Shown here: positions 16,976 through 26,013 of the stretch, one piece after another | How positions within the stretch are numbered: position 1 is the stretch's first letter | Layout: each line of letters begins with the position of its first letter | DNA from: Limnochordaceae bacterium | Lineage (GTDB): Bacteria; Bacillota; Limnochordia; Limnochordales; Geochordaceae | NCBI GenBank assembly: GCA_014896295.1 | Contig: JADBKR010000003.1 | Span: 175,515 to 239,514, forward strand | Reading direction: 5' to 3' | DNA: 64,000 nt | Position numbers and translations under genes: made by a program | The notes under the pieces: model-generated | Seen by the model: only the letters and a program-made list of their open reading frames with translations | What the model was told of the DNA's origin: nothing | The model's database searches: none

Positions 16976-18082
16976 GTGGCGCCTCTGCACGTGGCCGTCA
17001 TCGGCTGCGGTCTCATCGGAGGGTCGCTCGGGATGGCGTTGCGCATGCTGCCCGGGCGCGGCCGCTACGTCGTGCACGCGTTCGACCGGGAGGCGGGACG
17101 GGCCGGCGAAGCGGTCCAGATGGGCGCCGCGGACGCCGCGGCGGCTTCCATCCGGGAGGCGGTAGCCGGAGCCGACCTGGTGGTCGCTGCGGTCCCCGCC
17201 GAAGAGGTGGCGGCGACGGTCCGGGAAGCATCGTCCCACGCGCCCGCGTCCGCCGTGCTCACCGACGTGGCATCCATCAAGGGCCCCATCGTCGAGGCGC
17301 TTGCCGGCAAGACTCCCGGAGGCCAGGCGTTCGTCGGGGGCCACCCGATGGCGGGATCGGAGCGGGCCGGCCTCGTCGCGGCCGACCCGTTCCTCTTCCA
17401 AAACGCCGTGTACGTGCTCACCCCGGTCGCCTCCTCCCCGCCGGCCGCGATCCAGCGCGTGCGGGAGATGGCCGAGGCGGCCGGCGCGCAGGTCGTCACG
17501 CTGTCGCCGCAGGAGCACGACGCCGCGGTGGCCGCCGCCAGCCACCTGCCCCACGTGGCCGCGGTGAGCCTGGTGCTCGCCGCCGAGGCGTGCGCGCGTG
17601 ACGGCGTGCCGGTGCTGCAGCTGGCGGCGACGGGGTTCCGGGACGTCACGCGCCTTGCGATGGGTCACGAGGACGTCTGGAAACCCATCCTGATGATGAA
17701 CCGGGCGCGGCTCGTCGAAGCGCTGCGGGCCTTCCGCGACGCTCTCGACCGGATCGAACGGGCCGTGGCCACCGGCGACGGCGAGGCCGTGCAATCCTTG
17801 CTGCAGCGGGCGCGGGCGTTGCGGCAAGCCTTCCGGCTGCCGGCCAAGGGATACGGCCGGCCCATCTGGGATCTGGTGGTCCGCCTGGCCGACCGCCCCG
17901 GCGCCATCGCCTCCGTGGCCGGCGCCCTGGCGGAGGAGGGACTCAACATCGCCGACATCGAGATTCTGCGAGTCCGAGAAGGGGAGGCCGGTACGCTGCG
18001 GGTGGGTTTCGTCTCCGAAGCCGCGATGTTGCAGGCCGTGCAGGTGTTGCGCAGGCGAGGGTTGCAGGCATGGCCACGGTGA
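16976..18082 (+). CDS. tyrA: Prephenate dehydrogenase with ACT domain
   Basis: A 368-residue protein that oxidises prephenate to 4-hydroxyphenylpyruvate in tyrosine synthesis. The N-terminal Rossmann motif is VIGCGLIGGSLG; then come DVASIKGP, GGHPMAGSERAG (family signature with the substrate-binding His) and a helical dimerisation domain. A C-terminal ACT domain (about residues 295-365, LADRPGAIASVAGALAEEGLNI) gives tyrosine feedback. The 3' end overlaps aroA by 13 bases. Confidence 0.94.
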   Translation: MAPLHVAVIGCGLIGGSLGMALRMLPGRGRYVVHAFDREAGRAGEAVQMGAADAAAASIREAVAGADLVVAAVPAEEVAATVREASSHAPASAVLTDVASIKGPIVEALAGKTPGGQAFVGGHPMAGSERAGLVAADPFLFQNAVYVLTPVASSPPAAIQRVREMAEAAGAQVVTLSPQEHDAAVAAASHLPHVAAVSLVLAAEACARDGVPVLQLAATGFRDVTRLAMGHEDVWKPILMMNRARLVEALRAFRDALDRIERAVATGDGEAVQSLLQRARALRQAFRLPAKGYGRPIWDLVVRLADRPGAIASVAGALAEEGLNIADIEILRVREGEAGTLRVGFVSEAAMLQAVQVLRRRGLQAWPR

Positions 18083-19450
18083 ACGACCAGGGCTCGCCCG
18101 CCGAGAGCGGGAGCCGCCTCATTCAGGTCACGCCGGGGCAGGGCGTGCGGGGAACGGCCTTCGTACCGCCGGACAAGTCGCTGTCGCACCGGGCGGCGAT
18201 GCTGGGTGCGATCGCCGAGGGCACCACCGTCGTCCGCTCCGTTTCTGACCGCGCTCGACACCCTGGCGACGCTCAACTGCCTGCGGGCGTTGGGAGTCGA
18301 GGTGGCAGGGCCGAAGGACGGCACCGTGGTCATCGAGGGACGCCCCGGATCCGCCGGCGCGGGCGATGGCTTCGAGGAGCCCGACCAGGTGCTCGACGCG
18401 GGCAATTCCGGCACGACCTTGCGCCTGCTCGCCGGGCTGGCGGCCCCGCACCCGATCTTCTGGGTGGCGACCGGGGATGCGTCCTTGCGCCGCCGGCCGA
18501 TGGGGCGCGTCATCGAACCGCTGGAGCGGATGGGCGCGCGCATCATGGCGCGGCGAGGGGGGCTCGCCCCGCTGGCGATCACGGGGGGTGCGCTCTCGGG
18601 CATCGTATGGCGCACCCCGGTGGCGAGCGCTCAGGTCAAGTCGGCCATCCTCCTGGCGGGGCTCCAGGCCAGGGGCCTCACCCGGGTCGAGGAGCCGGCC
18701 CAAAGCCGCGACCATACGGAAAGGATGCTGGCCTTCTTCGGGGCCGAGCTTCGCCGCGGGGAGGGGTGGGCGGAGCTCCAGGGGCCCCAGCGGTTGCGGG
18801 GGCGCACGGTCACGGTGCCGGGAGACCCGTCGTCGGCGGCCTTTTTCTGGGTAGCTGCGGCCATCCTGCCCGGATCCGAGGTCCGTACCCCCGAAGTGGG
18901 GCTCAACCCGACCCGCATCGAGGTGCTCCGGGTCCTGGAGGAGATGGGTGCCGAGGTGGACGTGCGCCCCGCTCCGGAGCAGGGCCCGGAGCCGGCCGGA
19001 GACGTGACCGTGCGGGGCCCGAGCGAACTGCGAGCGGTTCGCATCGAGGGCCGGCGCGTGCCGCTGCTCATCGACGAACTCCCGGTGCTGGCGGTGGCGG
19101 CGCTCCATGCCCGGGGGACGTCGCTGATCCGGGACGCAGCCGAGCTGCGCTACAAGGAGTCCGATCGGATCGACGCTCTGGCCCACGAGCTGCGGCAGTT
19201 GGGCTTCTCCGTCGAGACCTTCCCGGACGGGCTTCGCATTTCGGGGCCGCAGAGGGCCCTGGGCGGGGAGGGTTGGTCCCACGGGGATCACCGCCTGGCG
19301 ATGGCCCTCGTGGTGGCCGCACTGGCAGGAAAGCGGCCGTCGGTGGTGAAGGGCACCGAGTGCATCGAGACTTCCTTTCCGGGGTTTGCGGCCGCTATGG
19401 ATCGACTGGCTCGCCCGGGAGATGCCCGGGTGGTCGAACAACCGGCGTGA
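18070..19450 (+). CDS. aroA: 3-phosphoshikimate 1-carboxyvinyltransferase (EPSP synthase; frame interrupted once)
   Basis: EPSP synthase joins shikimate 3-phosphate and PEP. The ATG frame at 18070 encodes the opening with DKSLSHRAAMLGAIAEG, then loses homology at TVVRSV. The next frame continues as FLTALDTLATLNCLRALGVEV through DAGNSGTTLRLLAG, GDASLRRRPM, SAQVKSAILLAGL, ELRYKESDRI and GDHRLAMA to 19450. Deleting one G at 18241 restores a protein of about 459 residues with all family motifs. Probable sequencing indel. It overlaps tyrA upstream and cmk downstream (GTGA). Confidence 0.9.
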
Positions 19451-20178
19451 CGAGCCATCCATCCCGCACGGGATGCCGTAGAGAGTGGATTGCCGTGGAC
19501 GGGCCCGCCGGCGCCGGCAAGAGTTCGCTCGCCAGGGCTCTGGCGAAGGCGCTGGGTTACCGTTACATCGATACCGGAGCGACCTACCGGGCGGCCGCGC
19601 TGGCCGTTCTGCAGGCAGGCGTTCATCCGGGCGACCCTGCCAGCCGCTCCCGGATCGTCGACATCGTGCGGCGCGTGCGGATCCGTCTCGGCACCGATCC
19701 TCGTGTCGACCTCCCAAGCCGGGTCTTCCTCGACGGGCGCGACGTCAGCGCGTCCATCCGGTCTCTCGAAGTGGGCCAGGCCGCCTCGACCATCGCCACC
19801 ATTCCCGAGGTGCGCCGTGTGCTGGCCGAGCTGCAGCGCAGGATGGCCGAGGAGGGGCCGTGCGTGATGGACGGGCGGGACATCGGTACGGTGGTGTTGA
19901 AAGAGGCGTGCGTCAAGCTCTACGTGACGGCCAGCCTGGAGGAACGGGCCCGGCGGCGGGCAAAAGAGCTACAGGAGATCGAGGGCCAGGTACCGGTCTC
20001 CCTCGAGGAGATCGAGGAGCAGCTCGCGATGCGGGATCAGCAGGACGCGACGCGGCAGGATGCGCCTCTGAGGGCGGCTGAGGACGCCGTCACCCTGGAC
20101 ACCACGGGCCAGACACCCGGCGAGGTGCTGGAGCGAGCGCTGGCCATTTGTCGGGAGTGCCTCGGAGATGGCGGGTGA
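19447..20178 (+). CDS. cmk: Cytidylate kinase
   Basis: A 243-residue (d)CMP kinase with the P-loop DGPAGAGKSS (K25), YIDTGATYRAAAL, DGRDV, GRDIGTVV and the LID-region sequence RDQQDATRQDAPL. GTG 19447 is used because it overlaps the aroA stop in a GTGA and gives a typical N-terminal strand; it lacks its own Shine-Dalgarno and is likely coupled. A GTG at 19495 would remove strand one. In clostridia cmk lies next to aroA and plsC as here. Confidence 0.93.
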   Translation: MTSHPSRTGCRREWIAVDGPAGAGKSSLARALAKALGYRYIDTGATYRAAALAVLQAGVHPGDPASRSRIVDIVRRVRIRLGTDPRVDLPSRVFLDGRDVSASIRSLEVGQAASTIATIPEVRRVLAELQRRMAEEGPCVMDGRDIGTVVLKEACVKLYVTASLEERARRRAKELQEIEGQVPVSLEEIEEQLAMRDQQDATRQDAPLRAAEDAVTLDTTGQTPGEVLERALAICRECLGDGG

Positions 20179-20818
20179 CCTCTTGTACCGGTCGGCCCGA
20201 TGGGTATTGCGCGCCGTGCTGGTGCGCTACTTCCGGGTGCGGGCCTACGGCATCGATCGGATCCCTGCCTCCGGGCCCGTATTGCTCGCCATCAACCACC
20301 TGAGCATGCTGGACCCCCTGTTGATCGGGGTCGTCGTGCCGAGGCCGGTCCACTTCATGGCCAAGGAGGAGCTTTTCCGCTACCCGGTGTTGCGCCAGCT
20401 GCTCCCGAAGGTTCACGCGTTCCCGGTCCGGCGGGGCGAAGCCGACCGGGAGGCCATCCACCAAGCCCTGCGCAGGTTGCAGGAGGGACAGGTGGTGGGA
20501 GTCTTCCCCGAGGGCACCCGCAGCCAGGACGGCAGGCTCCTCGAAATCCAGGGTGGCACGGCCCTCCTGGCGCTCAAGAGTGGCGCCCCCATCCTACCCA
20601 TCGCCATCACCGGGACCGAGCGCGCCATGCCCAGGGGTGCCTACTGGCCCCGGCGGGTGCGGGTAGAAATCCGGGTGGGCAAGCTCATCCACCCGGAAAC
20701 GTCACCCTGCCAGCACGCCGGTCGGGATCGGATCCATTCGACCAGCCGCCGCCTCGCCGAAGAGCTCGGTGCGTTGCTCGAGCAGGCGCACGTGGCCCTT
20801 GGCCCCGGGTCTGGTTGA
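20168..20818 (+). CDS. plsC: 1-acyl-sn-glycerol-3-phosphate acyltransferase
   Basis: A 216-residue membrane-associated LPLAT-family acyltransferase converting lysophosphatidate to phosphatidate. It shows the NHLSMLD motif (H44-X4-D49), FMAKEELF, FPEGTRS (residues 112-118) and a later LPIAITGTERAMP block. An N-terminal hydrophobic segment anchors it. It overlaps cmk by 11 bases, so the two are cotranslated. In many clostridia the next gene is ispH; none is present here. Confidence 0.92.
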   Translation: MAGDLLYRSARWVLRAVLVRYFRVRAYGIDRIPASGPVLLAINHLSMLDPLLIGVVVPRPVHFMAKEELFRYPVLRQLLPKVHAFPVRRGEADREAIHQALRRLQEGQVVGVFPEGTRSQDGRLLEIQGGTALLALKSGAPILPIAITGTERAMPRGAYWPRRVRVEIRVGKLIHPETSPCQHAGRDRIHSTSRRLAEELGALLEQAHVALGPGSG

Positions 20819-21083
20819 GGCGCCCCGCGCTGGCTGCCCGGTCCTGGGACCCCATCGTTCTCCGCCCAAATGGAGGGGCCCGCGCCGGCCAGGCGGGGAG
20901 GATTTGGCCGAGTCGTCACGAATAGCCTCAAGCGTGCGAAACGGGTACGAGCGAAGGTATGACCGCGTACGCACCCTCAACGGATAACAACGCCTGTCCC
21001 GGTAACCTGGAAGGCGCGTGGAAAGGCTCGCGCTCCCACCTGTGTACCGGTCTGCCCGCACCCTGGGGAGGTCGTGTCGGGGT

Positions 21084-22449
21084 ATGAGTGTGGACGAGCA
21101 GCAGGAGAAGCTTTCCTCTTCCTCTTCCGAGCCCGCCGCTGAAGATGCACCGGTATTGCAGGACGGTGCCGCGGCGGCTCCCGAGGAGGTGACGGCCCGC
21201 AGGGAGCAGGCTGCCAGCGTGGACCTCGCCGGCGCCATGAGTTCCAACGAGTTGGATGCTTCCCTCGCCAACGGCTTGAGCCCGGGGCAGGTGGTCCACG
21301 GCCGGGTGGTCCAGGTAGGGCCGGACGAAGTGCTCGTGGACGTCGGTTACAAGAGCGACGGCCGCATTCCCATCCACGAGCTGGGCTTGCGCTCGGGCCA
21401 GACCCCGGCCGACGTGCTCCGACCGGGTGACGAGATTGACGTCTGGGTTTTGAAAGTGGACGAAAACGAAGGAGGGGTCCTGCTCTCCAAGCGCCGGGCC
21501 GATCAGGAGCTGACCTGGCGCCGGCTGGAGGAGGCCAAGGAGCAAGGCCGTATCCTCGAGGCCCGGGTGACGGAGCGGGTCAAGGGCGGGCTGTTGGTCG
21601 ACGTCGGAGTCCGCGGGTTCGTGCCGGCGTCCCACGTGGGCCGCGGGTACGTCGAGGATCTGGACAAGTACGTAGGGCGCACCCTCCGTTTGAAGGTCCT
21701 GGAGATCAACCGCAGCCGCCGCAACGTGGTGCTCTCCTGCAAAGAGGTGCTGGAGCAGGAGTATCAGGAGGCGAAGGCCCGGCTGTTCAGCTCCCTCAAG
21801 GAGGGGCAGGTGGTGGAGGGCACCGTTCGCCGGCTGACCGACTTCGGTGCGTTCATCGACCTGGGCGGCGGCGTGGAGGGATTGCTCCACGTTTCCGAGA
21901 TGGCCTGGAGCAGGGTACGCCACCCGTCCGACGTGCTCAGCGTGGGCCAGACTTTGAAGGTCATGGTCCTCAACGTGGATCGGGAGCGCGAGCGCATCTC
22001 CCTGGGGCTCAAGCAGGTGCTCCCCAACCCGTGGGATACCGTGGCGGAGCGGTTCCACGTGGGCCAGATCGTGGAGGGCGAGGTCACCCGCCTGGTCGAC
22101 TTCGGGGCGTTCGTCCGGCTCGACACCGGTATCGAGGGATTGGTGCACATCTCCCAGCTCTCGGACCGGCACGTGACCAAGCCGCAAGAGGTCGTCAGCC
22201 CGGGCCAGCACGTACGGGTCAAGATCCTGAGCGTCGACCAGGCGGCACGCCGTATCGGGCTCTCCTTGAGGGATGCAGCGCCCAAGCCGGAGCCGGAGAA
22301 GGCCTCTGCTACGACGGCGACGGCAGAGGCTCCCACGATCACCATCGGGGAGCTCTACGGTAATCTGGGCCAGGTGCTCAACGGCCCCTCCTCCCAGAGC
22401 TCCGCCAAAGCAGCCTCACGGCACGAGGGGCCGGGAGGACGAGGCCTGA
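21084..22449 (+). CDS. rpsA: 30S ribosomal protein S1 homologue (3' end frame disturbed)
   Basis: Four S1 RNA-binding motifs are visible, beginning GLSPGQVVHGRVVQVG, GRILEARVTERVKGG, GQVVEGTVRRLTDFGAFIDLG and GQIVEGEVTRLVDFGAFVRLD, followed by a tail with TITIGELYGNL. A GGGGAGG lies 12 bases before ATG 21084. In the raw sequence the frame does not stop after the last domain but runs through a strong terminator and into the next gene, to 22724. A TGA at 22447-22449 in the next frame (ending GREDEA) is the likely true end, implying one extra base between about 22385 and 22440. About 455 residues after correction. Confidence 0.85.
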
Positions 22450-22481
22450 GACCGCCCCCTTCACTCCGTCTGGACGTCGGC

Positions 22482-22515
22482 AAGCCGGCCCGTGGTGGGC
22501 CGGCTTTCTCGTTTT
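22482..22515 (+). terminator. Rho-independent terminator after rpsA
   Basis: AAGCCGGCCC (22482-22491) and GGGCCGGCTT (22497-22506) form a perfect 10-base stem with a 5-base loop, followed by TCTCGTTTT. It is one of the strongest terminators in the window and marks the real end of the rpsA transcript. Confidence 0.88.
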
Positions 22516-22590
22516 GGCACCAGGTGCCGGCATACGCGAGGGGGAGGTGGGGGACCGTGCCTGCGTGGGAGAGGTGCGTGAACGAGAGCC

Positions 22591-24336
22591 ATGCCAGCCG
22601 GACTCGTCGCTCTGGTCGTGGTCGCGGCCCTCATCTTCTTCGGCCTGGCCCACCGTGTGCTGGACCGCATGCGGCTCACCGATGGACAGGCGCTCATCTT
22701 CATCGCCCTGATCATCGCGGGTAGCTTCGTCGACATCCCGCTCGTGCGTGCCCCCGTGAGCGTGAGCATCAACGTGGGTGGGGCGGTCATCCCGCTCATC
22801 CTGGTCGGATACCTGTTGGTGCGGGCGGATCACGTCGTCGAGAGAGTCCGTAGCCTGGTCGGCGCGGTCATTACCGCGGCGGTGGTCCTGGCCATCTCGT
22901 CTCTCACGGACTTCGACCCCGGCCGGGGCGATTTCCTCGACCCCGTGTGGCTGTTCGGGATCGTCGGCGGCGTGACCGGCTATCTGGTAGGTAGTCGCTC
23001 CCGGCGGGCTTCCTTCATTTCGGGCACGCTCGGGCTGTTGCTGACCGACGTGGTTCACGCGGTGCGGATGGCCCGGACGGGCCAGCCCGCCACCGTCATG
23101 ATCGGCGGCGCCGGCGCCTTCGACATGATCGTCCTCGCCGGGTTGATCGCCGTCGGGCTGGCCGAGATCGTGGGCGAGATCCGGGAGAGGCTTTCGGGTG
23201 GCCCGGGGCCCTCCTCCAAAGCGGCCGGCGCCTTCGCCGGGCTCGTGGTCCTGGCAGGCCTGCTGGGAGGTCCCGGACACGCGGACGCGGCCCCTGTGTC
23301 CCAGCGCCCGGTGCCCGCGACATGGGGGGAGCGCTCCGACGGCCGGTACTTCACCCTGGTCGCCCCGGACGGGCGCGTCGTGACTTATACGGCGCTCTTG
23401 CTCGGCAAGGGGGACGTGTACATCGACGCGTCCAACCGTCGCTGGAAGGTGGTGGGGATCGAGGGCGACCGGGCCATGGTACGCTCGGACGGCGTCGAGG
23501 CGCTGCCCGAGGTGAGCGAGAGCGATCTGGCCCAGGCCCAGGGCCAGCCGGGCGTACGGCGCGGCACGGGGCCCGACGTGGCGCTCTACTTCACCCACAG
23601 CGACGAGTCGTACGTGCCGACCAGCGGCACCTCGTCCAAACCGTGGGGCGACGTCTACAAGGTGGGCGAGACCCTGGCTGCCGAGCTCCGCCGGCAGGGT
23701 TACCGGGTCGTGGTATCCCACAACAACCACAATCCCCACGACGGCCAGGCGTACACCCGTTCGCGGCGGACCGCCTTGCAGTTGCTGAAGCAACGACCCA
23801 CGCTCCTGGTGGACGTCCACCGCGACGCGGTGCCGCCGCAGGTGTACCAAACGTCGGTGCAAGGGACCCCGGCCACCAAGGTCCGCCTGGTGGTGGGCCG
23901 GCAAAACCAGAACATGCAAGCCAACCTCTCGCTGGCGCGCCACATCAAGGCTGTCGCCGACCGGATCCGCCCCGGGCTGATCGAGGGCATCTTCATCGCC
24001 CAGGGCGACTACAACCAGGACCTGGCCCCGCGTTCCATCCTGCTCGAGTTCGGCGCCCACACCAACCCGCTGGACCTGGCGGAGGAGGGGGCCCGCCTGT
24101 TCGCCCCCGTGTTGCCGAGGGCGGCAGGGGTCGGCCCCGGCCAACTTCCCTCGGCGCCTCGGGGCGTCGATGCCAGCGGGCGGCGAGGCGCCACCATCCT
24201 GGCGGTGGCGGCGGTGGTAGCCGTGCTGGGGTTCATGGCCCTCAATGCCGGCAGCGCCGACGAACTGCGGGCCCGGATCCGGTCGTGGTGGCGGCGCCAG
24301 CCTGTGGGAGGGCCGGGGGACCGAGAAGGACCATGA
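22591..24336 (+). CDS. spoIIP: DUF1614 membrane domain fused to stage II sporulation protein P
   Basis: A 581-residue protein made of two parts that are usually separate. Residues 1-210 form a DUF1614-type multi-helix membrane domain. A further hydrophobic segment near residues 215-235, like the usual SpoIIP signal anchor, leads into a SpoIIP peptidoglycan hydrolase domain (about 330-505) with YFTHSDESY, HNNHNPHDGQAYTRSRR, LVDVHRDAVP, VVGRQNQN and LLEFGAHTNP. A last helix lies at about 530-550. SpoIIP is an amidase/endopeptidase that thins septal peptidoglycan during engulfment. The stop overlaps the next gene (ATGA). The junction shows no frame change, so the fusion appears genuine in this sequence. 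Confidence 0.85.
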   Translation: MPAGLVALVVVAALIFFGLAHRVLDRMRLTDGQALIFIALIIAGSFVDIPLVRAPVSVSINVGGAVIPLILVGYLLVRADHVVERVRSLVGAVITAAVVLAISSLTDFDPGRGDFLDPVWLFGIVGGVTGYLVGSRSRRASFISGTLGLLLTDVVHAVRMARTGQPATVMIGGAGAFDMIVLAGLIAVGLAEIVGEIRERLSGGPGPSSKAAGAFAGLVVLAGLLGGPGHADAAPVSQRPVPATWGERSDGRYFTLVAPDGRVVTYTALLLGKGDVYIDASNRRWKVVGIEGDRAMVRSDGVEALPEVSESDLAQAQGQPGVRRGTGPDVALYFTHSDESYVPTSGTSSKPWGDVYKVGETLAAELRRQGYRVVVSHNNHNPHDGQAYTRSRRTALQLLKQRPTLLVDVHRDAVPPQVYQTSVQGTPATKVRLVVGRQNQNMQANLSLARHIKAVADRIRPGLIEGIFIAQGDYNQDLAPRSILLEFGAHTNPLDLAEEGARLFAPVLPRAAGVGPGQLPSAPRGVDASGRRGATILAVAAVVAVLGFMALNAGSADELRARIRSWWRRQPVGGPGDREGP

Positions 24337-25266
24337 GCCCGGCCTGGCAGGTGGTCATCGCGACCCTGGCCGGCACCGCGGTGCGCTTCTATACGCTGAA
24401 GGTCGACTACCGCCAGTATCCGAGCTACCCCCAGGGGTATACGATCCACCTCTCCATGGGCCTCATCGCGGCGTTCCTGGGCGCCCTGGCCGTGCCGGCG
24501 CTGGCAGCCCGGGAGTTCGCGGCGGCCTCGTTTTTGGGGCTGGCCGCGACGCAGTTTCGCGAGGTACGCAAGATCGAGCGAGAGGCGCTGGCCAACCTGG
24601 AAGAGACGGAACTCGTGCGCCGGGGCGCGGCGTACATCGAGGGCATCGCCAGGGTTTTCGAAGCCCGCAACTACGTGGCGATGCTGGTGGCTCTCATCGT
24701 GAGCGGGGTGCTCACGGTGCTGCGACCGCCCCACGCGCTCTGGGCCACGGCTTGGGCCGTCCTGGTGACGGCCGCTCGCCCTGGTGACGCTGGCCCGTAC
24801 CGCCCGGGGACTTCGCCTCGGCGACATCGCGACGGTGCAACGGGCAGCAATCGTCTTCGACGGTCCGCTCCTGACGGTCGAGGGAGCCGTCGTGCTCAAC
24901 ATCGGACGGGCGCCCGCGCGGGAGATCTACCGGAAGCAGGGCGTGGCGATGCTGTTGCGCCCGAGGGACCGGGCGGCCGCCGCGACCCTTGCCAATCCCG
25001 GCCAGCGCCAGGCCATCCTGCACGACGTGGTGGCACGGGTGGGGGTACGCATGGACGTCGACGAACCGGAGTTCGCCCCCATCGCGAGGCGCCACGTCGA
25101 GCAGGACGCGGTAGTGCTGGTGATCATCCCGCAGATCGCGGACACGGGCGCCATCGTGCGGGCCATCCGGGAGGTCCCGGTGCTCGAAGCGAGCGTGCAA
25201 CTGGTGGGGTACGGCGAGGAGGACACCATACTGCCCCGCAACCTGGAGGTCGATCGCCGTGGGTGA
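24333..25266 (+). CDS. YIEGIA-family sporulation protein (frame interrupted once)
   Basis: The first frame, from ATG 24333, encodes a membrane protein containing the literal YIEGIA signature in RRGAAYIEGIARVFEARNY. Homology then moves to the next frame near 24777 and continues as VTLARTARGLRLGDIATVQ, ILHDVVARVGVRMDVDEPEF and VPVLEASVQL to 25266. Removing one C at about 24777 gives a protein of about 310 residues, the usual family size. The family is restricted to spore formers, and its neighbours SpoIIP and SpoIVA support that role, but its biochemical activity is not established. It overlaps the capping-subunit gene by 8 bases. Confidence 0.85.
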
Positions 25267-25459
25267 CGTACGGATCCGGGCCAGCGAGTGGGTGCTGGCG
25301 GTGATCACCACCGACCGGGAGTACCGGCCGGCAGGAGCACCGGTGTTCTACGCCAGGGACCGGGACGACCTCGAGCGCATCGCCCTGTACCTGTGCCGCA
25401 GCGCATTGGCGACGGCGCACGAGGTCACCCCGGGCACCTTGATCATCATGCGCCACTGA
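25259..25459 (+). CDS. Capping complex subunit for YIEGIA
   Basis: A 66-residue protein matching the small partner encoded next to YIEGIA genes. It has EWVLAVITTDREYRPAGAPVFYA, then an acidic-basic helix and AHEVTPGTLIIMRH. Start GTG 25259 overlaps the YIEGIA stop, so the pair is translationally coupled. Named by family and position; molecular function is not known to me. Confidence 0.8.
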   Translation: MGDVRIRASEWVLAVITTDREYRPAGAPVFYARDRDDLERIALYLCRSALATAHEVTPGTLIIMRH

Positions 25460-25509
25460 AGTCGCCGCCGGGCCTCGCCAGCGTCGCGCTCTGGGGGAGG
25501 CAGAGCCCT

Positions 25510-25992
25510 TTGCGCGTGGTCTACCACTGCTTCGGAGGGGCTCATTCGTCGCCGGTGGCCGCGGCCATCCACGCCGGCCTGCTTCCGGCCGACCGCGTTC
25601 CGGACGGCCGCACACTTGCGCGCATTCCTTATTTCGACACGACCCCTCCCAGCCACTGGGGAGAGCTCCTGCCGGTCGGCAAGGATGCCCACGGGCACGA
25701 GATCTACGTCATGGGACACGGGCCGCACGGGGCCCTCGCATGCCGCGCGGTGCTGGCCGGCTACGCGCTCGGCCGGGAAGAGTGGCCGCCGCTGTTGCTC
25801 ATCGACACGGTCCCCTACATCAACCTGTGGATGCGCATCGGCGGTTTCCTCTCCCGCCGGTTGCGTCTGGTCAGCCTCGGTAGACCTCTGGTAATCTGGG
25901 GAACGAAGCGAGCTTATCCGAGGCTGGCGGCCCTGGTCCGGGAGGTGCAGGCTCGCTGCGACTCCCGAGCGCGGCCGTCGGCCCAGCGTTGA
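25510..25992 (+). CDS. DUF3189 family protein
   Basis: A 160-residue protein of the DUF3189 family, found beside YIEGIA, der and spoIVA in clostridia. Typical features are VVYHCFGGAHSSPVAAAIHAG at the start, the central HWGELLPVGKDAHGHEIYVMG and VIWGTKRAYPRL near the end. TTG 25510 is chosen for the GGGGGAGG at about 25493-25500; a GTG at 25516 is possible. No catalytic function is assigned, although the conserved Cys/His at the N-terminus suggests a small-molecule or metal site. Confidence 0.8.
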   Translation: MRVVYHCFGGAHSSPVAAAIHAGLLPADRVPDGRTLARIPYFDTTPPSHWGELLPVGKDAHGHEIYVMGHGPHGALACRAVLAGYALGREEWPPLLLIDTVPYINLWMRIGGFLSRRLRLVSLGRPLVIWGTKRAYPRLAALVREVQARCDSRARPSAQR

Positions 25993-26013
25993 GATCGAGG
26001 TTGGCACGTCATC

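Noticed and set aside
20819..21083. A promoter or ribosomal-protein leader in the plsC-rpsA gap
   Set aside because: Only weak -10-like stretches (for example GATAAC) with poor spacing to any -35 were found, so nothing could be supported.
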